The notes under the pieces are model-generated. The model ran no database searches. It was not told the origin of the DNA and was given only the letters and a program-made list of their open reading frames with translations. From Saururus chinensis (taxonomy: Eukaryota > Streptophyta > Magnoliopsida > Piperales > Saururaceae), in the NCBI GenBank assembly GCA_035235625.1, contig CP141142.1, positions 39,814,995-39,878,994 on the forward strand: a stretch of DNA of 64,000 bases, given 5' to 3'. Positions 24,660 to 34,952 of this stretch are shown here, in pieces. The translations under genes were made by a program, and so were the position numbers. Positions within the stretch are counted from its first letter, which is position 1. Each line of letters begins with the position of its first letter.

Positions 24660-27600
24660 TGTAATGCCCCGGATTTTACCTACAATTTCTTATAATTTTT
24701 TGCTGTTTTTTTTGATAATTTTTGGCAAAAAAATATATGATGTTTCAGGGTATTTGGTTTTGGTATCTATACCTGTAGTCGGGTGTGGGGTTCATCTAGG
24801 CCACGGGCCTAAATGTGCGTTTTGGTGCAAAAAATCGTTAAAGAATGGAAGTGTAGAAAGGGATAAGGAAAAAGGAAAAATAAATAAAATAATAAAAAGA
24901 AGGAAATGGGCTCGGGCTCGGCCGAGCCCGATCCAGATGTTTTTGGAATAGTGCACACCACCCCCTCTCTCATATGTTCCAGCCGGTGGAGCGCCGCTGG
25001 CGGGTTGCCAGCCGACCTCGGCCTGGCGACGGCCAAGCGATGGTTAGGCTGCTTCCTCGGCGCCGCCCCGGCCCAATTTGATTCGCCGTGAGCTCCTCCC
25101 CTGTTTTCCCCGGTCTATCTTTGCTCTCTCTGATATGTGTTGTGGCAGCACCAGTGGTGGCCGGTGGGCTCTGCCCGGCCTCCGTCCAGACAGCCACAGG
25201 CCGACAATAGCAGGGCCGCCACCCTGGCCAGCCCCCTCAGTCCCGGCCAGCCCCTCCTCCTCCCCCAGTTAGTTCCCTCACCCTCTCTATTTTGGTTGTT
25301 CCACCGCCGCCATGGGTCTGCATGGCCTGACCGGCCGGCCATGGTCCCGCCTTGGGCCGACGACAACAGGAGGCTATCCCTCCCGGCCCCAGTGGCCTCT
25401 GTTCTGCTGGCCCACTCATCCTTCCCTTCTCTGGTCTATTTTTGCCACCTCACTATTTTGGTGAAACGGTGGCTGCCGGCGGTGAGCCACCGCCGACCGG
25501 ATCTCCCTCCAGCCTCGCCTTGGTCCGGCGAAGGCAATGGACCACCCCTCCTAGCCCCAGTTGGCCTCCCCGTGGCCCCATCCTCTCCTCCCATTTTCTC
25601 CCCTCTGCCCTATCCGCTAGTGCTATGTTTTTGTGAAACCGTGGCCGCTGTTGCCGAGCCATGACAGAGCAGACCTTCGTTTAGCTCTGCCATGGCCCGG
25701 TGACGCCAGTGGGCCACCCCTCCATAACTTGTTCAGTCTCCTTTCCCTCCGCTTTGTTGAAACCCGATCCGCATCCCTTGCTCGGCTCCTCACTGTGCTA
25801 TCTGTCCGAAGTGTGGCCGCTGACTTTGGCTGTCACCTCTGGCCAGAGATAGCTCGTCCTGGCCACTAGGGCCATGATGGAGTTGGCCAGTAACCCTTGC
25901 TCGTCCTTGTGCCCCTAGGGTTTTTCACCCGTTTTGGGCCATCAAGCATCGTTGGATGCCGAACACCCTTTGGACCACCTTAGTGTCGCGGGTCTCAGCC
26001 TAGAGATGGTTGGCTGCCCTAGTGTGACATTGCCCCTCTTCTTTCGGCATGGGCCAGGTTTGTCTCTGCTGATTATGTGTTTGACCGCTCCATATAGAGC
26101 GCCACATGTTGCCCTCTTACCATTCTAGCCTCGCCGGACGCCGATGGCCTCTAGTCGGACTACCTCGGCATGGCAACGGCAAAGGCCGTCTTTGTTGGTC
26201 CCCACCCTTCTGAGTCTTGGGCTGACACTGTCTAGCCCTCTTCTCTTCCCTATGACCGCGTGTGCAAGTAGCCATGCGTGCGGGTTAGAGTTTTGGTGCC
26301 GCTTTGGTGCCGCCCGATCGTCGGATGGCTCCGCCATCATCTGGAGTTGACATCGGAGTCCTCCACCACCTCTCCTCCATCCTTGAGTGTTGCCCACGCC
26401 CTCCGCCCTTATGTGGACCTTGTAAATGTGAAATCGATGCCGTTGGGTGCTGTCCACGGCTGATTTTGATGTCTTGTGACCGGTTGGGTATTTTTCAACC
26501 GCCGGTTGAATTTTAGTGTGTACGCTTAGACCTTAGGTTACACCTGCCACTCATTGGCACAATCTTTCTCTTAGCTGCCCCTAGTGTGCTGCCGTGGATC
26601 GCAGAGTTTGTCTCGTTGACTTTGACACCTCATTTGGCCGTGTGTAGTTCTGGTGTTTCCTAAACCCTCGGGACAACAACTCTCTCAACTTTGCAAAGCT
26701 TTTGGCCGCCAACTCCGCCGCCAATTTCGTCACCGACATCGCCATCAAATGTCATGATTACGAGGTAGGGGAGCTTTGAACTCGTAATTTCATGATAGCA
26801 TGCTTAAATGAGTAGTAGCATGCTAAGATTGCATGATGTGCATATAAGCATGATTATATGGTATGTTTAGATACATATGGCATGCATTGAGCTGTAAGTA
26901 TGATTGATATGTATGAGTTGTATGTATGTTTTATGGATGTGGAATATGTATGTGCTAATGATGGCTAGCAATTAGGTTAGTATGCTATGGATGCGTATTA
27001 TGGACATGCTAGTGGTGGCTATTGATTTTGAGTAAGTTATGTATGTGAGCTGTGTGTGTGGGTAGAGGTATGGGCGATGGACGGTAAAAAGTGGTAAGGG
27101 TTTGGTACGAAGTTGGATGTAGATTTGGACGTGTAAGCATATAACGGAAGACAGATAAGGTAAGTTTGAGGAGCGAGGATTTAAAATGGATCAGTTTGGT
27201 TTGGAGTATACGTCAGGGGTTCAGTAAGTAAGAGGACTTAGGCTTGGAGACTTATGAGGGTTTATTAGATAGTAAGAGTGTGCATAATTGTAAAAGCATA
27301 ACGTATAGATTATGAAGTGAAAAGTAAGAATAATAAGTAAAGTATTAAGTAAGAGGGTGATAATGGGGATCTATTGTGAGGAGCTCAGTTTGGCAACGTA
27401 AGTAAGATGTTTTGACTGTAAGGTGGATGTTAGAGGCTATATGATTATGTAAGGATTTGATGTGCAGTGAGCTATGTTGTGACTTGGACTGGTAAGTGAA
27501 GTCTGCTGCCTCGACGAACTAGGGTTTCAATCAGGCTCAGCTTCGGTTTGATCAGTCGAGGACTGTGAGTCAATTTGGCATAATTGTACCGCATAATATA

Positions 27601-29310
27601 CTTAATTCAAACTTGAATTATGAGGAAACTAATAATAGCATTGAGTTTAAGACTTGAGGGTTCAACGGATTAAGTTCCGTGTTTGAGCTAGCCGATAATG
27701 AGTCGGCTGAGCATTTCTTGTGTCTTGCCATGGTGGTTATCTCGCGGGATGTTGTCTGTGTGCTATATAGAGTACCAGACGTCTGATGCTCTGTTGAGAG
27801 TGATGTATGCTTTGATTTGGTCTGTGTGTTGTATTAAGCCCAGAAGTTTGATTCTCTGTTAAGAGCGCTGTAAGTTTCTGCCCTTCGTGGGCTCTGTATA
27901 TTTATGCCTATAGATGACACTGTATGTTTTGCCCAAGAGTGACATTGTAAGATTACTGCCCTAGAGTGGCACTGTATGTATTCTGCCCTTAGATGGCACT
28001 ATATGGCCCTTGTTGGCATTGTATAGCCCCAGAGAGTAGGCATTTGTGCACTTAGGTAAGTAGTATCATGGATCTACTCTTACCTGTTTGATCTTGTGCC
28101 CCATGAGCATAGGTGTGCCTTGCCTTCGAAAAAGTCCATGGCGTCTAATTGCTCCTCAAAGGTTAAGGTGACGCCCTTGTGGCATTCCCTTCCTTTTCGT
28201 TGTTGGAGTTTGTTAATTGTAATGAGTTTTAGTTATCGGTAGTATGTGTACGATAGTGAGAGTATGTTGTATGCTTCAGATTCTGAGTAAGTTATACGTG
28301 TAAGATCCAGAGTAAGTGTAAGTGTAAACTCCTCAAGAAGACGTAAGAATACATTTATGTGTAAGCGTATGATTGCACGGGTAAGGTCGTACAAGTACGT
28401 GTAAGTTGTGTGAGTTTATGAGTACGATTGTAAGATGATAATTTCGAGTAATACTGTAAGTGTAAGTTTCTGAGTAAGACCGTAAGTGTACGATTCTGAG
28501 CACGATTGTAAGTATATGATTTTGATAAGGACTGTAAGTGTAAGATTGTACAAGTATGGTCGTACGAGTATGTGTAAGGTGTTGAGTATTCGTACGATGG
28601 TACGAGTAAGTTCTAAGACCCTGATTAAGGGTGTTTGTGTAAGTTTGCTTTCATTGGTGTGTTATGCATTATTATATGCATATTATGATTTTATTATGTT
28701 GACTATGGTTAAGTTGCATGAACACATGTATTTTATGAATTTACCGAGTTCAATGTTTAGGATTCCCCTACTGTCCTACTGAGTATGAAAATACTCACCC
28801 TACTTTTTTAGCCCAATTGTTCGGGAGGCTTTTGTAGGTTGTGTTGGAGAGCTCCTGGAGATAGATGCTCATTTCTACGGTGGATTGTTTCCCCCTCGAC
28901 TTAAGTATATTTGACTCAATGAGAGTATATTTGGTGTCACGATCTGATGTATTGGGTGAGATGAGATTTAAGTGTATGTATTATGGGCTTTTAATTTGGA
29001 TCAAAATGTAGATTGTTATGGGACTTGTACTTGGGGACGCGTGGGAGTTATTTGTATTTAAAAATTCATGATCATAGTAATTTAGTCGTATGTGTGTTTT
29101 CGAGTAGCGCCTAAGGATATTTGATTTGGCCATATGATGTTTGACCGTATGATGGAAATATTTAGATGAAAAATTGATGTTTAGTGTTTTAAATTATAAA
29201 CTGTTTTATCAAGTTTTGATTTCGTCAATTTTCCTCCGATTTACCGATGTTATATTGCAAAAAAATTTCATGAATTTTAAGGAAAATATATAAAAATCTC
29301 GGGCATTACA
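24660..29310 (+). mobile_element. Solo LTR, Tekay/Del-like chromovirus (fossil), 4.65 kb
   Basis: It begins TGTAATGCCCCGG and ends CTCGGGCATTACA, so the ends are inverted repeats (TGTAATGCCC). The 5-bp target duplication GTTGA flanks it (24655-24659, 29311-29315). Very long LTRs with TGTAA..TTACA ends are typical of Tekay/Del chromoviruses. Inside, a GC-rich half (about 24900-26760) is followed by an AT-richer half with a dense GTAAG array (about 26890-28640) and a terminal part with 'gagtatgaaaatactcaccc'. No internal coding region adjoins it. Confidence 0.82.
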
Positions 29311-30010
29311 GTTGAGGTGAGGAAGAAGAGAAAGAGGGTGGGGAGGGAGAAGAAGGACCAGAAGGCAAGCCTGGGAAGCGGGGAAGAGTATGTAATGTAT
29401 AACTAATTCAATAATAATGGAGAAGTATTCAACAATATTTCAAAATTAATTCACCATCAACAATATTACCAATTATTGAATTGATTCAGCAACATTACTA
29501 TATTATTGGGGAGAAGGACGGAGAGGTCACAACATATGGAGGGAGGGTGGAGTATATGACCCGCCTCTCTCTAGAGGGGTGGCAGAGGTGCGGAGGGAGT
29601 ATCGGGCCATGTTGGAGAAGAAGGAAGGGGATGAGTTGGGAGAAGAGGAAAGGAGAGGAAGGACTATAAGGCATGTCTGAGAAGCTAAGAGGAATGCATA
29701 ATGTAGAAGTGATTCAATAATATTACAGAATCAATTCAACAATATTGTTAAATCTATTTAGCATTGTTTCAACAATATAAACAATATTACCATATTGTTA
29801 GTGATGAGGACAAAGAGGTCATTGCGTTCGGGGAGAGTGGCAAAGTGGACCTGCCTCTCCCAGGCGATGATACCCTAGGGGCAGTGGTGGAGGAGGTGTA
29901 GAAGGAGAGTCAGGTTGGGAAGGCGGAGGAAGGGGACAAGGTGGGGTGGAAGAGGGAGAGGGAGAGGACGGACTAGAAGGCAAGCCTAAGAAGCGGGGAA
30001 GAGTGCCACC

Positions 30011-31237
30011 AATGGAGCAGTCAAACCTGACGTTCGTATTGAACTTGTTGGGGGTGGAGGGGATGTAGTCTAGAAGGGCAATGAGTTTCAACTACAACAT
30101 TAATGGAGATCAACTCAAAAGCCCCTCTTCTTGTATCCTTTTGCTACTGCTTTTAATGAAAGAAAGACAAAACCTTTAGGATTTCTACTAACAAAAACCT
30201 TTCTGTTGTTCATGAAGACTACTTCAATAGAGTAAGAGAGTAAGTCATTGAATCCATGAGAACTTATTTGGGAAAGGTGGGAAAAACTTATCTTTTAAGT
30301 ACTAAAGATGGGAGAGGAAGGAGAAGGGAAAGAGGAAGATGTACAATGAAGGGATATTTTGGTCCACGTGCAGGTAATTTGTAATATTTGAAAAAAATCC
30401 AAGTTATATGAAATTAGTATATGTATGAGGAGGTAATATGTAAATCACCTAAGTAAGAATAATTAAAATTAATTAATTTTATTAGGTATAAAATATAGAT
30501 ATGTGCATATTTTACATTATTTTTCAAGAATAAATGTATTTAAATTAATAATATTATTATATTCAACTTAAAATAATATTACATCATAATTGAGTATTTT
30601 ATATAATAATCCTATTTATATGAACCCAAGCATCGTACATTGTCGGATTTCAATCCAACGACAGACACGACTTAAGGGGCATGCATGTTTGAATTACATG
30701 CTCGCTCTCTCTTTTAATGCGCATCATCGAATCAACATCTGACAACACTCACGTTAACTCTTTCCTTTATATATTTGTATTGTACAATTTTTTAAACAAA
30801 ATTAATATAAACAAGACACTTATAATAAGTAATAAAGTTTGATGAGTTTTTCAAGTTTAACTTAGAAAATAATAAAGTAAATCATGAAATTATGCTAGTT
30901 TTGAGGCACCCTTGAAGACCTCAAACACACCTGCCCCTTCTATTGAGATGGATAGGCCCACAAAAATCGAGCCACACTCAACCCTGCAACCGCATTGCCC
31001 ACTCGCTGTGAATTTACAGCAAATTAGGGGGACTATTTAGCAAAAACTAAATGAAAAAAATGTTGTGTTGTTCAAGCAGAGGATTTAATGTGCCTGTAAG
31101 GCCACCCATTTTCACTTTTAGCTTCTTAGCCAATCAGGGCCACCCAGTACCTGGCCCACATAAAAGCTAAGGAGTCAACTCCTTCTCAACGTCAGTGTCC
31201 ACATCAGCATCCAACTGGGCCCCGCCACACGCGCATG
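30011..31237. other. Upstream flank of the CCT gene
   Basis: 30011-30110 is the far edge of the tandem repeat block. It contains a minus-strand frame beginning MKLIALLDYIPSTPNKF that I cannot place in a family. 30110-30900 is AT-rich and featureless. 30900-31237 should contain the CCT gene promoter; a CCAAT word lies at 31130-31134, about 100 bp before the TATA box. Confidence 0.5.
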
Positions 31238-31247
31238 TATAAAATTA
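31238..31247 (+). promoter_or_regulatory. TATA box of the CCT gene
   Basis: TATAAAATTA lies 75 bp upstream of the chosen ATG at 31313. The earlier in-frame ATG at 31235 overlaps this box and would precede the transcription start, so it was not used as the start codon. Confidence 0.7.
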
Positions 31248-31312
31248 GGCAACGCGCTCCCTCACTCCTCACCCAAGACAGCAACCAACATCTCAAGCAC
31301 ACTTGTGACACT

Positions 31313-32293
31313 ATGTACTACTACCAACATGAAGACCTGCTCCACCCAGCCACCCACCTCCACCGGACGGAATATTCCTTCCACCCACCGGAACAAGCCT
31401 TGCTGCAGCCCTCGGTTGACGACAACAACTATCTCCGCGAGACCCTCGCCATCTTAACATCCGATGTCGCCGGCGGGCCTACCACCACGGCTTCTGCCTC
31501 TCCGTCCTCTCTACCTACTTATCTCCACCGCCCCTCCCCAAAGCAGATGAGCCTTGCAGGCAGCCACCGTCAGCTCACCCTCCCCGGCAAGGGGCTGAGA
31601 GAATCTGTGGGCTTAGAAGTGGGCCCTGTGAGGAGGGTCTGCAGCACCGGAGACTTGGACCTACAGGCATGGTCCACTAATTGGCTTCCTGCACTGCATG
31701 AAATTTTAATTTGCATGGAAATGTTGCTTCAGGTTTTGATTAGCAGATAAACATACGAGGTTTCAGCAGTTTAAAGTCATTTACTGACATGAGTTCTTCT
31801 TCATTTTCATAACAGAGAATGGGAATGAATGGCTTCCAGCATGGGCAACGATCAGAGAGTTCCCTAGGACCTGAAAGCGGGGGAGTGGAACACATGACCA
31901 GCAGAGTTGGCCGGTACACAGCCGAAGAGAGAAAAGAAAGGATTGAGAGGTACCGGAGCAAGAGGAACCAGAGGAACTTCCACAAGAAGATCAAGGTAAT
32001 CAATTAACTTCATTGTAACAATGTTCATTTCCATATTATAATCAAGTAGAATGTGATTGATGCATTGAATTATTGTGGTGGTCTTATGTGGAAATAAGTA
32101 TGCCTGCCGGAAGACATTGGCCGACAGCCGGCCACGGGTGCGAGGACGATTTGCAAGGAACGATGAGGCCGGAGAAAGTTCTGGGTGTTCGTGGGTCACT
32201 ACTGGCGGGGAGGAGGAAGAGGAGGAAGAAGATTGGGTGAACTTTCTTGAAGCCTTCTCCACTAATTTGATTCCTTTAGATGGAATCAATTGA
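31313..32293 (+). CDS. CCT-motif family (CMF) transcription regulator
   Basis: Nuclear regulator with one C-terminal CCT domain and no B-box or response-regulator domain, which defines the CMF group. CCT domains of CONSTANS-type proteins contact NF-Y subunits and DNA. Exons: 31313-31666 (or to 31732), 31816-31995 and 32099-32293. All junctions are phase 0. The protein is 242 aa, or 264 aa with the longer exon 1. The CCT domain, about residues 148-199 of the short form, reads RVGRYTAEERKERIERYRSK at its start and ACRKTLADSRPRVRGRFARN at its end. It is split by an intron after HKKIK, a position shared by many CMF genes. An acidic tail with seven Glu and DWVNFLEAF follows. The N-terminus contains VRRVCSTGDL, a motif I associate with this subgroup. 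The short form joins that motif directly to RMGMNGFQHG but needs a GC donor (CAG|GCATGG). The longer form uses CAG|GTTTTG. Confidence 0.9.
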
Positions 32294-34952
32294 GGGCTGT
32301 TTATTGTAATTCTTTTTCTTCTAATCAGGTGTCTCAGCTATGCTAAAAAATTTGTTTGTTTGATGCCAAAGGATGTTTTGGGAAGCAATGATATTACTAT
32401 TGGTAACAGGCAACTTCTCCCATAAAGTGCCCTTCAATTCCACTTTCCTCTCCAGTGATCCTTTCATAAAGTAGTGCCTACTACTCTATGTAGCCAGCAA
32501 AAATTAAAGAAAAAAGGGACTTGTCAAGGTGACACTTTGAACATAGACAACAAAGCAAAACAACTCTAAACTGTAATTAAAAAAACACAGGCGAGATGAT
32601 AGATCTAAAAATAATTTTCCTCTATCTCATATTAATAGTCTTATTTAGTTTTTTTAAATAAATTAATATAATTCATTGTGAAAAATTAAATAGGATATTT
32701 AGCTTGTTATTTATGTTGTTCATTTTCTAGAACATTTTTGCCAATCACTTGGTTTTAATTGAACTCCCAAGATTATGCTTGAAGCACAAGAGTTACCGTA
32801 TTCAAAATATCAAATTATACTCTACACCAATCTAACAAAATTTGATACTCCCTTTTTAAATTAATGAAAAATAATTTTTTACATCGAAACTACACATAAA
32901 AAACTCACACATGAGTTTTGATTGGTCTAGCTAAATGAGCCCATAAATTAATAGCTTAATTTAATAAAAAAACTAATTCCATATTAATAGCTCCATTTTG
33001 TTAAACTTAAATAATTGAAAACTTTAAAAAAAATATCATAAGCTTATTTTCCATTCTTAGACATACGTCCATTTTTTTTTAAAATGTAGCCAATTGAATA
33101 CTTAGTTTTGATTAGATAGAGGAAAATGAACCTTATACTTTCATTTGAGACTCACTTTTTTCTGTCTAATCGAAACCTAAGTACAAAGTTTTGTGGAACA
33201 AATTTGATATAGGATTATCAACACCTAACTATAAAGATTGCTAGTTCACAAAATCAATGATTGCACAGCGGTAGAATCAATTGGATTGAGAAAAGAAACG
33301 GGCAATGGAACTATTTTGGAGTTCGCATGACGGGTCCACTAGTCTAAACACTGGGAAAAGACAGCATCTTTATGATTTATAGGTAGGAAGCTTCCAAGTA
33401 CACAATTGAGTACTACTTGAACTTTAAGAAATTTTATTTACTTCTCTAAGTTGTCCACTACCGTCTGTCTGTCTGTCTTGCTCTTTCCACATGCGGCAGC
33501 TGCCTTTTCATAACTGTGAGAAGTTATTATGTGGCTCAGTTTAGCACAACCAAAACAAATGCAAGTATGAAACACATAAAAGGCAATAGTGGTCTCGGGA
33601 TGCTGCTCATTTTGAAGGACATGAGTCCATTTTAAAAGGCCAAAGATAAGAAAAAACTGAGCTTATTTGCTTTATAGTAAGGCTATCATTTAGACGAAAG
33701 TGCTTAGAAAAGTTCCCTACATGTGGGAGATTGGCCGTAGGGATTCTGGTACCTTAGGCATGAACATGGCAGATGGGTGTCCACTATAATAACAAAAGAA
33801 TATGTGAATTTCTTTTGGCACTAAGAAAAAATTATGTGTGTGATTAGTTGTTTAATAATAGAGGCTGTCTAGCCAGTGTTGTAGCTTCAGCACTCGCTAG
33901 TAAGCTGGCTGTCAGATCATGACCTTGAAGCTACACCAACGTGAAACTACAACATTGGATAAATTTCTCCTTCATAATAATGGTGGCAGGAGATGGCCCC
34001 GGAGATAAAGATGGTGTTAACTGCTTGGATTGAATTGAATCAAGAGTCAGACAAATTAGGTATAAATTGTCAGTATGCTTATTAGCATAACAAAGTTTCT
34101 ATATAATACTTAGAGCCTGTTGGAACTCAGCTCGAAAGGTTAAGAGAAGACCAAAGCTTTCCTTTCTACTAATTTCTAGACTCTGCACTTTAATGGACAG
34201 AAGATGTGAGGACGGAGGATTCTTTGTTTTTTTCCTATTGAAAGGATGGTGGATTATATTAATATAACCAGACTTAAAAAATTCTGCCGTTCAAGAATAT
34301 AGGCATATAGCCCAATTGAAAACTGAAAAGGTTATAGTGGAAGAAGTTAGGAAAGATTTCAAGTTCGGCTCCTGATCTTGCACATTTTATTAGTCAAGAA
34401 GCTTTAAACCCATAAAAGTTAATTTGATGATTGCACTAATTAAAAATAAAAAAAATTAATTTGTAAAGATTGGCTGCTTTGGTGGCTTACAATGGGAATC
34501 AAGCTTTCATTGTTCATTACTGCACTTGCAGTGAAATGTACCAGAGGGAAAGAAAAACAAATTGCTTCTTTTTGGTAACACATAAGCACTACCATACCTT
34601 CAAATATGACAGGAAGTTTCTAACCATTTAGTCAGTTTCCTCTGATTCAGGACTAATAAGGTACAATGTAGTAAAAGGCGTTCAAAAATAACAATGTGAA
34701 GAACAGCTTTGTTAATACTTCGCTATTTCTTCAGCAAGCCTTTGGCATTAGACTTTTTGCATTAAACCGGTTTAAAGGGCACAAATATTGGACCATAAAC
34801 ACATTTGCCGAGGGACAAATCCCGCAAGTAACATGACCAAAATTACAATGTTAATTAAACATGGAATTACTCTGAATCTCGCAGAACGTACCTAATGTGA
34901 GTTAAATACTTCTCACTGATATACCATCACTATATTGCATTCCTTGAGTGTT
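32294..34952. other. Intergenic DNA between the CCT gene and RPP30
   Basis: No additional gene is supported. The 3' UTRs of the two convergent genes lie at the edges. Apart from the MITE at 32615-33127 the rest is AT-rich, with short frames only. Confidence 0.5.
32615..33127. mobile_element. Stowaway-like MITE or MITE pair
   Basis: 'ttttcctctatctcatattaatag' on the left is answered by 'ttttgattagatagaggaaaa' on the right in inverted orientation. A 'tactccctttttaaattaatg' start at about 32848 suggests a second Stowaway-like element nested inside. Ends are diverged and target duplications unclear. Confidence 0.4.

Larger units (their letters stand above)
22775..30010. repeat. Tandem repeat array, ~300-330-bp unit, about four copies, split by two solo LTRs
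   Basis: Each unit opens with 'gaggacggagaggccacc', then 'cctctccc', a G-rich purine run with 'ggtgg.ggagg', 'aggcaagcctgggaagcgggga' and a closing stretch of repeated 'ttcaacaatatt'. Units begin near 22775, 23101, 29501 and 29801. The second unit is interrupted after 23166 and again after 24659 by LTRs, and resumes at 24583 and at 29316. Minus-strand proline-rich frames are a by-product of the purine-rich composition. Confidence 0.75.

Noticed and set aside
25137-25664. Open frame of 175 codons, plus strand
   Set aside because: It lies inside the GC-rich half of a solo LTR, with equally open frames on the other strand, low-complexity Pro/Ala composition and no domain.
31235-31312. Earlier in-frame ATG for the CCT gene
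   Set aside because: It overlaps the TATA box and would lie upstream of the likely transcription start.
31864-32289. Open frame of 141 codons, minus strand
   Set aside because: Antisense of exons 2-3 of the CCT gene, crossing its intron.
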